Positions 53,815-63,313 of a DNA stretch of 64,000 nucleotides are shown here, one piece after another (position 1 is the first letter of the stretch; each line of letters opens with the position of its first letter). The notes beneath the pieces were generated by a model. It made no database searches. It saw nothing but the letters and a program-made list of their open reading frames with translations, and was not told the DNA's origin. The stretch spans positions 1 to 64,000 of the forward strand of contig BQJE01000005.1 in assembly GCA_021604545.1 (NCBI GenBank), written 5' to 3'. The DNA comes from Micavibrio sp. (GTDB taxonomy: Bacteria; Pseudomonadota; Alphaproteobacteria; Micavibrionales; Micavibrionaceae). The position numbers and the translations under genes are program-made.

Positions 53815-55031
53815 TGAAATGTGAAAGAAAAGTAATGGACAAAGAAAATCCAAAGGTTGCAATTGTTCATGACTGGATTCCGTTGATCGGCGGGGCAGAG
53901 CGCGTGCTTGAGCAAATGCTTAAAATATATCCTGATGCGCATGTCTACACGCTCTTCAACTTTTTAAGTGATGAAGAATTGAAATCACTAGGGATTAAAA
54001 ATATTACGACCAGTTATTTAAACCGACTGCCCGGCGTTAAAAAGTACTACCGTAAATTGCTTTCTTTTCTTCCCATGGCGATAGAAGATTTTGATCTCTA
54101 TGAGTATGATTTGGTGCTTTCCTCCAGCCATGTTGTGGCCAAAGGCGTTATTACAGGGGCGCATCAAACGCACGTGTCTTACGTTCACAGCCCGGCCCGT
54201 TATGCCTGGGATCTGACCCATCAATATTTGACTCAATCCAACCTTCAGAAGGGAATAAAAGGGTATCTGGCCAAACGCATGCTCAGTAATTTCCGTTTAT
54301 GGGATTACCGAACAGCGAATGGCGTTGATCATTTTATTGGCAACTCAGGATATATCAAAAGACGGATCTGGAAAGTGTACCGCCGTGAAGCTGATGTTGT
54401 TTATCCACCTGTCGATCTTGAAAGCTTTGATCTTTGCGAACAGAAGGAAGATTTTTATCTAACTGCATCGCGTATGGTTCCGTATAAAAGGCTGGACTTA
54501 ATTGCCGAGGCTTTTGCGGGTCTTCCTGATAAAAAACTGGTTATTATCGGTGATGGCCCAGAAATGGATAAGGTTCGCTCTTTTGCAGATAACGCAGACA
54601 ACATCGAAGTTATGGGTTATCAGAAAACTGAAGTTTTGAGAGATTATATGAGGCGTGCAAAGGCCTTCATTTTTGTGGCTGAAGAAGATTTCGGTATTAT
54701 TCCTGTTGAGGCGCAGGCTTGTGGCACGCCTGTCATAGCTTATGGCGCGGGTGGGGCCCTTGAAACTGTCATTGACTATAGAGAAGATAATAGGAATGGA
54801 ACGGGTTTGTTCTTTGGTCAACAAACCGCGGATAGTTTAAAAGAGGGTGTTCAAATTTTTGAAACGGTAGAAGAAAAAATAAAACCGAAATCTTGTAGAA
54901 AAAATGCAGAGAGCTTTGCGCCTGAAATTTTTAGAACGAGAATAAAAATTATCGTTGAAGAAGAATTTAAGAAAAAGGTAGGCTATAATTCTAACGTAGC
55001 CAGCGTTCTCAATCATACTGAAGCAGCGTAA
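53814..55031 (+). CDS. Glycosyltransferase family 4
   Basis: 405 residues (an ATG at 53835 with GAAAG upstream is an alternative start). GT4 signature in two Rossmann halves: N-terminal VAIVHDWIPLIGGAERVLEQ, C-terminal ASRMVPYKRLDLI and EEDFGIIPVEAQACGTPVIA, the E-x7-E motif. It adds a sugar, possibly mannose, to the lipid-linked repeat unit. Overlaps the convergent gene at 55013 by 19 bases. Confidence 0.9.
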   Translation: MKCERKVMDKENPKVAIVHDWIPLIGGAERVLEQMLKIYPDAHVYTLFNFLSDEELKSLGIKNITTSYLNRLPGVKKYYRKLLSFLPMAIEDFDLYEYDLVLSSSHVVAKGVITGAHQTHVSYVHSPARYAWDLTHQYLTQSNLQKGIKGYLAKRMLSNFRLWDYRTANGVDHFIGNSGYIKRRIWKVYRREADVVYPPVDLESFDLCEQKEDFYLTASRMVPYKRLDLIAEAFAGLPDKKLVIIGDGPEMDKVRSFADNADNIEVMGYQKTEVLRDYMRRAKAFIFVAEEDFGIIPVEAQACGTPVIAYGAGGALETVIDYREDNRNGTGLFFGQQTADSLKEGVQIFETVEEKIKPKSCRKNAESFAPEIFRTRIKIIVEEEFKKKVGYNSNVASVLNHTEAA

Positions 55032-56224
55032 GCCTTATCCTTAGGGGGTGTCGTGGGCTTTTCAATTATTTTTACAATTTCAGAAAATCTTTCAATAAGG
55101 ATTCTTTTAGAGAAGTTTTCTATAGCGCGTTTTCTTGCATTCTTAGCAAGCAAAGCCGACCATTCAGGGTCATTGATATATTTTTCGATTGCTTGTGCGA
55201 GAGCGTTGGAATCTTTAAGGGCGGTCAATTGCCCCGTTTCATTGTGCACAACGATTTCCTGAGCACCCCCGGCGTCGGAGGCAATCACCGGTGTGCCGCA
55301 CATCATGGCTTCGACAATAACCCCACCGAACGGCTCTGGCGATGTGGAGCAATGAGCAACAATATCGCAAGCTGCCATTATCTTTGCTATATCGTCTTTA
55401 TGGCCGGTAAATATCACCCTATTTTCTATGCCGAGCTCCTTTGTCATGTTTTTTAAAGCCTGAGCATGCTCTTCTTCTCCAAATAGTGCATCTCCAACAA
55501 TGATAGCATTTATGCTTTCTACTTTTGCGATAGCCTCAAGAAAAACATCCTGACCTTTCCAGTGGCTTATACGCCCAAAAATTCCTACAAGCGGTTTGCC
55601 GTCAGGGCTGTATTTTTGCTTATATGCTTTAATTGCGTCGTGGTCCTGAATTTGCTCGTCGATATTATTTTCGTCTGTTCCGGGGAAAATAATACTAACA
55701 TTCTTTTTGCGTCCTCCCGCTTGTTCCCATGCATCCAGGCTTGCCTGAGAATTTACAACGACGTGGGTCGCGCTGTAGCGGGATAGTGTTACAAGTAATA
55801 AAATTAGTAAGCGGCTGAAGTGATCCCGAGACAGGATATCATTCATAAACCAGATAATAGGCTTGCGTGTGATTGGCTTTGCTAATGACGATAATATAAA
55901 TGATTTTTGTGACATGCAGACAACAAGGTCAAATTTTCTTGTATGCCGGCCAACGGATCTAATCATTGAAAACGTTGAGGGAATAGCTTTTAAAATACTT
56001 ATAATGCCATCCTCTTTACGAAAGGATTTCATGCCAGGGGGCATAGGGCATATAGAGAACTGAATATCATTTTCTTTTAATATTTTTTCTAAATGACCAT
56101 TTTGAAAAAGCATAACCTCGCTATTTTGTTCTGGTGCACTACACAGCTTGACCATTTTATATTCTGCGCCGCCAGGATTACCAGCATGGGTAATAAATAG
56201 AATCTTTTTTTGAGATATATCCAT
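55013..56224 (-). CDS. Glycosyltransferase family 4
   Basis: 403 residues. N-terminal FITHAGNPGGAEYKMVKL, C-terminal VGIFGRISHWKGQDVFLEAI and PEPFGGVIVEAMMCGTPVIA (E-x7-E). A GT-B retaining glycosyltransferase acting at the cytoplasmic face on a polysaccharide precursor. Upstream ribosome binding site is weak. Part of a minus-strand group with the chain-length kinase gene. Confidence 0.9.
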   Translation of the reverse strand: MDISQKKILFITHAGNPGGAEYKMVKLCSAPEQNSEVMLFQNGHLEKILKENDIQFSICPMPPGMKSFRKEDGIISILKAIPSTFSMIRSVGRHTRKFDLVVCMSQKSFILSSLAKPITRKPIIWFMNDILSRDHFSRLLILLLVTLSRYSATHVVVNSQASLDAWEQAGGRKKNVSIIFPGTDENNIDEQIQDHDAIKAYKQKYSPDGKPLVGIFGRISHWKGQDVFLEAIAKVESINAIIVGDALFGEEEHAQALKNMTKELGIENRVIFTGHKDDIAKIMAACDIVAHCSTSPEPFGGVIVEAMMCGTPVIASDAGGAQEIVVHNETGQLTALKDSNALAQAIEKYINDPEWSALLAKNARKRAIENFSKRILIERFSEIVKIIEKPTTPPKDKAYAASV

Positions 56225-56288
56225 TTGAAGTTTTTTGCGTGTTTGTAAAGATTGGTTTCCTTATGAAATAAACAATCTCTTTTTAGGA

Positions 56289-58031
56289 TCAGGAATACAC
56301 TTCGTGCCCATAGAATTTTTTCATTTTCTTCATATTGGCATTCTCCAGGACAACGCCAATAACTTTATCGCTGTCAATGCCGTTTTGACGAAGGTGAAAG
56401 TTAAGGTTGTTGGGTAATGTTTTGCCCCATTCGGCGACAACAACCAGACAATCTACCGCTTGTGCAAAACTGTAAACATCGGCTGAGGCTATAAGAGGAG
56501 GGAATTCAACGATGATGTAATCATATTTCTTTTTACATTCATCAATGAGGCTTTTTACTCTGCTTGTATCAAGAAAAGCCATGGTTTGAGCCATATCATT
56601 TTGAAAAGAAGGCAGGATGGAAATGTTTTCAGCCTTACTGTGAAGTATGACCTCTTTTAAGGGTGATTTTCCAAGCAGTATATCCGCTAATCCTTTTCCA
56701 TTTTCAGTATTGCCGCTCATGGATTTTTTTGTCGTAGAGCGAATGTCTGCGTCTAATAAAATGCTGTTTGCGTATTGTGCCGTATAAAGGGCGAGATTAG
56801 AGGCAACAATTGATTTTCCTTCTGTTTTCTCTACTGATACGACTCCGATAACGCATTTGTTATCACTGCCAAATTTGCTCTCAATAATATGCCTTATTGT
56901 TCGTATGGTTTCAGACTGAAGAGAGCGCGGATCATCAACGCTATTTGTGTCCATCTTAATATTGATAGATTTTCCTGCCCCGGAAACAAAAGACAATGAT
57001 CTCTTTTGTTTTTTTCTTCCAGGAAAGAAGCCAATGAAGGGGACGCCAATTTCACGTGCAACCTGCCCGCCTCTTTTAAGAGTTTTATCAAGATTATCTA
57101 CCAGCAACGCTAATAAGATGCTAAAGCCAGCTCCTAAAATTAGGGCAGCGCCCACAATAATTGTTGGTATGGGGTGGCTTTTCCCTTTGGGGGTGGTGGC
57201 TTTTGTAATCACTCTGGTTTCAGTGACTGGATATGATTGCTGCATATTAATCGTTTCAAGTTTTTCCAAATAGGATTCATAAAGCGCTTTATAGGTATCA
57301 GCTTCTTTTTGCATGTTGTTCAGCTCAGCCAACCCGATATTATCAGAGGATTCTTTTTTATCTTCGCTAGTGCCTTGGTCCGCCTGACCTGTGGTTTGTA
57401 GACCAAGTTTAGATTTATTATATTTTCTACGGTACTCCGATACAGCTCTTTGAGAGTTTATAGATTGTTGGTTTAATTCATCTATTTTGAGTTGCAGCCA
57501 CGTAACAGTTCGGGATGAGACTTCAAATAGAGCATTCAATTGTTCGGCAATGTATGTGCTGGCATAGGCGTTGGCTATGTCAGCAGCCTGTTGGGGATCT
57601 TCTGCAGAATATTGAATTGAAAGAACATAAGTTTCACCTAGTTTGCTAACGTCTAGCATGCCCAACATGTATTTGGCGATTTCGTCTTCGTCTTTACCTT
57701 CGCTTAAGGCTTGCTGAATATAATCTTTGGTTTTGAGTTTTTCTATGACAGCGTCTGTAACACCGCGAGAACGAATAACTTCAACTTCGCTATCAATAGC
57801 CGCTTCTTCAAAACCCATACTTTTAACGGAAGAATTTTCTGAAACTGCCTGCGTTATACTTTTATCGAGGAAAAGTAAGGTTTTGGCAGTGTATAGAGGC
57901 GTTGTGATAGCTAAAAAAACCAGAGCAAGCAAAAGGAAGCTGCCAGTTACGCCAACAATGAGGACAAATTGCCTTCTAATGGCTGAAATCAGTCTTTTTA
58001 GGTCAATTTCGTTCTCGTAATCCATCATCAA
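56289..58031 (-). CDS. Wzc-like chain-length determinant / BY-kinase-like protein
   Basis: 580 residues. Wzz domain with two helices (about 22-42 and 290-312) flanking a periplasmic region with coiled-coil segments. The cytoplasmic kinase-like domain has a Walker A SVEKTEGKS at 399-407 and A' LLDADIR at 425-431. The Walker B position reads IIVEFPP, with Glu instead of the usual Asp. The C-terminal tail has only two Tyr (FYGHEVYS), far fewer than the classical cluster. It should set polymer length and partner the Wza-like exporter. Confidence 0.9.
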   Translation of the reverse strand: MMMDYENEIDLKRLISAIRRQFVLIVGVTGSFLLLALVFLAITTPLYTAKTLLFLDKSITQAVSENSSVKSMGFEEAAIDSEVEVIRSRGVTDAVIEKLKTKDYIQQALSEGKDEDEIAKYMLGMLDVSKLGETYVLSIQYSAEDPQQAADIANAYASTYIAEQLNALFEVSSRTVTWLQLKIDELNQQSINSQRAVSEYRRKYNKSKLGLQTTGQADQGTSEDKKESSDNIGLAELNNMQKEADTYKALYESYLEKLETINMQQSYPVTETRVITKATTPKGKSHPIPTIIVGAALILGAGFSILLALLVDNLDKTLKRGGQVAREIGVPFIGFFPGRKKQKRSLSFVSGAGKSINIKMDTNSVDDPRSLQSETIRTIRHIIESKFGSDNKCVIGVVSVEKTEGKSIVASNLALYTAQYANSILLDADIRSTTKKSMSGNTENGKGLADILLGKSPLKEVILHSKAENISILPSFQNDMAQTMAFLDTSRVKSLIDECKKKYDYIIVEFPPLIASADVYSFAQAVDCLVVVAEWGKTLPNNLNFHLRQNGIDSDKVIGVVLENANMKKMKKFYGHEVYS

Positions 58032-58261
58032 TACCTTATATTATTATGAAAATTTTTTTTGATCGTACACTATATACAAAACACCCGGAATTACGCAACA
58101 TCTTAATTTCCAAAACTCAAGAAAGAGGCCTCATATCTCTATATATTTTCGAAATATTACTTTTGGTGTTCATCAGGCGAAGTCTAATAACGTGTAATGT
58201 GGTGCTATGGCTCCAGTTTATTAGACTTGTTCGAGCCGCCCCCAGTTTGTTATCTCACATT

Positions 58262-59182
58262 CTATAAGCGCTTTTTGGCGTTACGGTACCGGTAATACAT
58301 CAGTGCACCCTGAAGGCCGTAGAGTGCTTTTTTCCAAAATGAGCATTTTATTTCTTTTAAAGGGTCCTTACGTTTAGCCGTTGCAGAATTATTTATGGTC
58401 GGCACTTTTTTATATAAAGTTGGGATGCGTAAATTGGGATGGGTAAAAAGAAACTTTCCGTACAGGGCCCCTGAGCCCAGCGTATAATTTCTTATAAGTT
58501 TCACTCCCTCTTTAATTGTTTTTCGCCCATGAAAATGTTTCACAACAACGTCAGGAACGTACTCAATTAAAAATCCAGCAAGATATGCACGAATTATAAA
58601 ATCGCTATCTTCCCCCGCAGGTATAGGAGCCCCCGCACCCATACATTCATCGAAAAAGCCAATTTCATCGATAATATCAAGAGGAATTATCATGTTACAG
58701 CCGGGAATAACGCCACCTCCCAGATGAGTGCGAACCTTGTGTGTTTTATGCCAGCGAATAATGCTTTTGTGTGTCTGGATGGTTAATGGCAAATCAGAAG
58801 AGTCACCAAGCTCCACGCGACCCCCACGAAAAATCGGTTCTTTATCCTTCAGATAGTGGTTCGCCACATTCTCAATATGGTCCTCTTGCATACAGCAGTC
58901 ATCGTCGATAAAAACCAGCAACTTTCCATTGGCGGCGCGGATTCCACAATTTCTTGCGGCAGCTATACCTTGTTTTTCTTCCAGCACAATTTTTATAGGA
59001 AATTGGCACGTCTTGGCCCACTCTTCTAGAATGCTGGCGGTGTGATCGGTTGATGCATTGTTAACAACCACTATTTCAACTTCAGGCTGAGAGGAATGTT
59101 CTAAAGATTTATGAATGGAATTTAGGCAATTGCCGATGGCATCAGGCCGATTGTAGGTACAAACTATAATAGATATCAACAT
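58262..59182 (-). CDS. Glycosyltransferase family 2
   Basis: 306 residues. GT-A fold with LISIIVCTYNRPDAIGNCL, VVVNNASTDHTASILEEW and the DxD-type FIDDDCCMQ; AGEDSDFIIRAYLAGF follows. An inverting transferase that adds a sugar to the glycan. No membrane helix is evident apart from a hydrophobic stretch near the C-terminus. It is 230 bases upstream of the Wzc-like gene's start on the same strand. Confidence 0.9.
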   Translation of the reverse strand: MLISIIVCTYNRPDAIGNCLNSIHKSLEHSSQPEVEIVVVNNASTDHTASILEEWAKTCQFPIKIVLEEKQGIAAARNCGIRAANGKLLVFIDDDCCMQEDHIENVANHYLKDKEPIFRGGRVELGDSSDLPLTIQTHKSIIRWHKTHKVRTHLGGGVIPGCNMIIPLDIIDEIGFFDECMGAGAPIPAGEDSDFIIRAYLAGFLIEYVPDVVVKHFHGRKTIKEGVKLIRNYTLGSGALYGKFLFTHPNLRIPTLYKKVPTINNSATAKRKDPLKEIKCSFWKKALYGLQGALMYYRYRNAKKRL

Positions 59183-59434
59183 ACTAGGGCCCTAATCACT
59201 TTCAGGAGTTGTATGAGGCTAACAGAGCCTTTGTGAATTTAAGCATACTCTCAACGTCACACATATAAAGGGGGCCTTGTGGTATGCGTAGAGTGTATAT
59301 AAAGCTACAATTAGCACAAGCCCAGCAATGATAAACTAAAAAAGAAGGATAAATTTTATTCTGGCGCACCGATATGGAAATCGTGTAGGGTCTGCGGGTT
59401 AACTGATTGAATAAATAGATGAAAAGACAATATT

Positions 59435-61519
59435 TTGTTGGAGCATAAAAATTCATATTTTCGAAGTATTCTTATTCTTTGGTATCGGGTTGTTTATAGA
59501 TTGAAGGCAACCTGGGGTAAGAGCTTTAAAGAACCCGTGTCTGAAAGCCGGGGCCATGACGTATATTCTTTTGATGTGTTTGACACTCTTGTTGTTAGGA
59601 CAACAGGGTCTTCACCGGAAGGAATGTACACGCTGCTAGGGAACTGGCTGAACCATAAAAAGATTATAGACATTGAGGCGCGGGTTTTTGCCAAAGAACG
59701 TATGCTTGCGGGTGAAACACGCGGGACAAAGGGGGAGCCGCCCTGTCTGGGAGATATCTATGATGTGCTGGCGGATAGCCTTTCTCTTTCTCCGGAAACC
59801 AGCATACAACTTCAGAAAGCCGAGATTGAATTTGAACAAAAATCATGGCGTATTGTTCCCGGCTCAATAGATATGATCTCTCGTCATCGGAATGCGGGAG
59901 CAGAAGTCGCGTTAGTTTCAGATATGCATTTATGCGAAAAGGACATGCGCGCACAGCTTGAAACCTTAGGTGTTGTTCAACCGGATCAGAAGTTTCTTGT
60001 GTCTTGTGACGCGGGCGCTACAAAAGCGGATGGCGGGCATCTTTTTAATATTTTATCCAGATCCATGGATGTAGAACCTTCGCGGATTCTTCATGTCGGT
60101 AATGACAGGCGGTCGGATTATATCATGGCCAGAGCGGCAGGGTTATCGGCAGTTCTAAATGAACAGGCCAATTTTAACAGTTATGAGAAGATTCTGGATC
60201 AGCATTCTGGTGAAACTGGAGGGTTAGGTTCTATGATGGCAGGGGCATCACGCCTGTGTCGCCTTGAAGCGCAAGCTGAGCAGGATATACCAACGGCCCT
60301 TGCGGAAGTTGCTGTCGGTGTCGCGGCGCCTGCGCTTGTTGCTTATACACTTTGGGTGGTGCAGCAAGCAAAGAAGCTGGGACTGGACCAACTGCAATTT
60401 CTCTCCCGCGATGGGCGGATCATGTACGAGATAGCGAAGCAATTTCCGCCGGCTATTCTCGAAGATCTAAAATTAGGCTACATTCACTTTAGCCGGGATA
60501 TGCTTCGGCTTCCAGCGACAGCCTTGTTTGATTATGAGCATAGGCTGGTAACAGGATTTGTTGAAGAGTACAGCGATTTAAGTCAGTTCTTTTTCTCCCG
60601 ACCGCTTCATTTCGCATTAATGCAAATGGGTGTCGAGGAGAGCATCATTGAACATATAGTAGGAAAATACGATCTGCCTTTGGACCAGCCAGTCCCATAT
60701 AGTGAAAATGCCAAATTACGACGTTTACTGATGAGTAAGGAAATCAGTGAGGGGGTTAAAAATGCGGCGGAAGAGTCGTTGCATGTTCTTTTGGATTACT
60801 TGCGTCAAAATGATTTGAACCACAAGGACAGTCGCATCGGCATGGTTGACATAGGGTGGCGCGGACAACAGGCGGCTGTTATTTCTGCGGCGATACGGGC
60901 TGCAGGCGGAAATGACCCCCATCATTTTCATGTCGGAAAACATTTTGAGGAGCCAATGCTTGGCCCTTTGACCTTGACGCGTTATCTCATGGATCGCGAA
61001 AATCCACCCAATGTTGAGAACCCGGTTGCGTTATTTGAGCTGTTTACAGCAACAAACGATCCGGGTGCTAAAGAATTGCGTCGCGAAGGGAAGGGGCATG
61101 TCGATCTTGTCTTTCGTCCATCTCATCTTTTAGAAAGTAGCGGCTGGGATACAACTTTGATCCGGGGATTAATCTTGCGTTTTGTCGACACACTTAATCT
61201 TGAGTCCGGTATGGTGGATATTGATGCTGATCTTCGTCCAGCAATACGCGGATTGCTGTATAATTTCTGGCACAAGCCCACAATCGAGGAAGTGCAAGTC
61301 TGGGGAAAATTTCCGTTTGAAACTGTTTCCTCGGAAAAAGGTGTTCTCCCGCTCTGTGAGCCGTACACGATCAAAGATATTATTTTAAGATTATGTTGCG
61401 GCAGAAATTCTTTGCATATGAGACCGTGGCGTTGCGGCGCTCTTGTGATCAGTTCCAGGCCAATACGGATGGCTTTCAAAGTGATAGCTTATCTACGCAG
61501 TAAGAAGTTTTTTTTATAG
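59435..61519 (+). CDS. HAD-domain protein of a surface-glycan locus
   Basis: 694 residues from a TTG start at 59435 (no ATG near; start uncertain). HAD motif I is DVFDT (D47 and D50), motif II in ALVSDMHL, motif III KADGG and motif IV HVGNDRRSDYIMA. The C-terminal ~400 residues are unassigned, with FLSRDGRIMYEIA. Such HAD proteins (COG5610-like) recur in O-antigen and capsule loci; a glycosyl or phosphosugar role is likely but unproven. Long divergent gap upstream. Confidence 0.75.
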   Translation: MLEHKNSYFRSILILWYRVVYRLKATWGKSFKEPVSESRGHDVYSFDVFDTLVVRTTGSSPEGMYTLLGNWLNHKKIIDIEARVFAKERMLAGETRGTKGEPPCLGDIYDVLADSLSLSPETSIQLQKAEIEFEQKSWRIVPGSIDMISRHRNAGAEVALVSDMHLCEKDMRAQLETLGVVQPDQKFLVSCDAGATKADGGHLFNILSRSMDVEPSRILHVGNDRRSDYIMARAAGLSAVLNEQANFNSYEKILDQHSGETGGLGSMMAGASRLCRLEAQAEQDIPTALAEVAVGVAAPALVAYTLWVVQQAKKLGLDQLQFLSRDGRIMYEIAKQFPPAILEDLKLGYIHFSRDMLRLPATALFDYEHRLVTGFVEEYSDLSQFFFSRPLHFALMQMGVEESIIEHIVGKYDLPLDQPVPYSENAKLRRLLMSKEISEGVKNAAEESLHVLLDYLRQNDLNHKDSRIGMVDIGWRGQQAAVISAAIRAAGGNDPHHFHVGKHFEEPMLGPLTLTRYLMDRENPPNVENPVALFELFTATNDPGAKELRREGKGHVDLVFRPSHLLESSGWDTTLIRGLILRFVDTLNLESGMVDIDADLRPAIRGLLYNFWHKPTIEEVQVWGKFPFETVSSEKGVLPLCEPYTIKDIILRLCCGRNSLHMRPWRCGALVISSRPIRMAFKVIAYLRSKKFFL

Positions 61520-61562
61520 TTAAAAATTATTACAAGATGGGGCGCGCGCTTTTTCTCTAGGG

Positions 61563-62831
61563 CTAAACCCATTTTTTTATGTGCTTGTACTGCCAAACCA
61601 ATACTATGGAACAAATGAAAACAGGAGCTAGGACAGCACCCCAAAGATTTAGCCACGGGATGAGGATGATGTTGAAGCCCCCCCCTGCAAAGCCAACAAG
61701 GCCGAATTTTAGAATTAAATTATCTCGGTGCTGGCTATAAAAAGCGAGCGTGTTGACCTGAATGATCATAGCCAGGACAAAAATTAACAAGATGCACCAG
61801 AAAACTGAAAACCATTCAATAGCCAGTGGTTTGTCGACCACATAAACAGTAATGAAATACATGATCGGGCCGGCCACTCCAGCCATTAAGAGGGCCGTTA
61901 TAGTCGTATTCTTCATACAGGATAAATATATGGACCTATAAGCCGGATCATTTTCCTTGTAGGCTCGCACCAGCTGTGGGCGTGCAAGCTGGAGGATTCC
62001 TGTATTAATAAGATTGCTAAGCGCTGTTACGATTTGCATGAAGTACACATAAACACCCGTCATCTCAAGGCCGAGAAAGAGTGTTACGAGAAAGTGATTG
62101 AGATATTGGCTCGCCGTATTGACCAGGGTATTAATATACACTAGTCGGGCCTGCCGGAATTCGCTGGTTACCCATGATATAAGCGTTATAGGGGGAGGGG
62201 AAGAGGAGGAGCGGCTGGGCTTCCATGGCCAATCCCGCGTTACCCAGAAAAACATAAAAAGCGTTATGATCCCGCCACAAACCCATCCCGAGAACAGAAC
62301 TTCTAATGTGCGCAAGGATGGATAAACAAAGCTTAGCGCCATGAAAACAATCATCCATGCGGCTGTTCGAATAAAGTGCAACAGGTTTGCTGTAAAAGGT
62401 TTCGAGAGATTAAGGAGAAGAGAATACAGATCATTATTAATGTGTTCAAAAAAGATAACGAGCGCAATAATTAAAGTAAAAAAAGGCTGGTTTAAAGCAA
62501 TGCCGACCAGAAAAGAAATGGTTAGGATAACGGTATAAATAAGTAACAAAAAACGTCTGTAATAATTAAGGTTTTCCGTTATTTCTTCCAGGGTCTGCGT
62601 GACGGCTTTGCGACTCACCGTTAGCATTAACCCCAATCCTAAAAGTCCCGGAGCTACGATACTCGCTGCTGAAATTAACCCGTAAAAACCCAGGTCTTCA
62701 AATGACATGAAGCGGGCGATGAATAATGTCAGGCTAAACTTTACAACAAGTGATGTGCCTCGCAACGCCATGATGATAAGAGAATGGACGCTTTTTTCTT
62801 GCAACAAACTATGCAGATTCATTAAAATCAT
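61563..62831 (-). CDS. Wzx-type polysaccharide flippase
   Basis: 422 residues with about 12 hydrophobic helices and little else. N-terminal LRGTSLVVKFSLTLFIARFM and FEDLGFYGLISAASIVAP match MATE/MOP-type flippases of O-antigen or capsule repeat units. It would move undecaprenyl-linked units across the inner membrane. AAGG lies just before the ATG. No Wzy polymerase accompanies it. Confidence 0.88.
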   Translation of the reverse strand: MILMNLHSLLQEKSVHSLIIMALRGTSLVVKFSLTLFIARFMSFEDLGFYGLISAASIVAPGLLGLGLMLTVSRKAVTQTLEEITENLNYYRRFLLLIYTVILTISFLVGIALNQPFFTLIIALVIFFEHINNDLYSLLLNLSKPFTANLLHFIRTAAWMIVFMALSFVYPSLRTLEVLFSGWVCGGIITLFMFFWVTRDWPWKPSRSSSSPPPITLISWVTSEFRQARLVYINTLVNTASQYLNHFLVTLFLGLEMTGVYVYFMQIVTALSNLINTGILQLARPQLVRAYKENDPAYRSIYLSCMKNTTITALLMAGVAGPIMYFITVYVVDKPLAIEWFSVFWCILLIFVLAMIIQVNTLAFYSQHRDNLILKFGLVGFAGGGFNIILIPWLNLWGAVLAPVFICSIVLVWQYKHIKKWV

Positions 62832-62908
62832 TCTGGCCTTGCTCTTGTCATTATTTGAACTCTCGTAAGTTGGAGGTTTGTGCCTTTTAAATTATCAAAG
62901 CTTAAAGT

Positions 62909-63124
62909 TCAGGCTTTATCTTCTTTTTTCTTTATTCGCGCAAGGTATGATTCTTGTCGAAGGCAGCCCATATAGCTATGAAAGCCGGTGTGTGAAAATA
63001 TGTCTATATTGGCGTTAGATTTTATAGAATACAGAAAAAGACCGACGGGAACAGACGTGATCAGATAAAGTAATAGAAAGAAAACAACCAGTAATCCTCT
63101 TTTAAAAGCTTTTGTTACAGACAA
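62909..63124 (-). CDS. Small membrane protein with TTG start
   Basis: 71 residues, unknown. The start is TTG 63124, picked because a perfect AGGAGG ribosome binding site sits six bases upstream on the minus strand. One membrane helix at about 9-32 (GLLVVFFLLLYLITSVPVG), then a basic, Cys-containing tail ending in KKKEDKA. Probably inner membrane. It lies upstream of the flippase gene with the same direction and could be co-transcribed. Confidence 0.65.
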   Translation of the reverse strand: MSVTKAFKRGLLVVFFLLLYLITSVPVGLFLYSIKSNANIDIFSHTGFHSYMGCLRQESYLARIKKKEDKA

Positions 63125-63313
63125 AAGGCACCTCCTTATTAAGTAGTATTCTCTCTTATTACAGTACTTAAGCGCTAAAAGGCAATGAATGTTAATATAG
63201 CCTGAAAGGCCCTTGTGGAGCGGTTAGCGGAATTTTCTTGGCCTCATTTTCCAAAATCTATATACTCCGATTCATACAGACTATTTAACCTGCGTATATG
63301 GGGTAATAAGGCA

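Noticed and set aside
58046..58267. 73-codon plus-strand frame between GT2 and Wzc-like genes
   Set aside because: It overlaps the GT2 stop and reads as a hydrophobic shadow; the start codon lacks a binding site.
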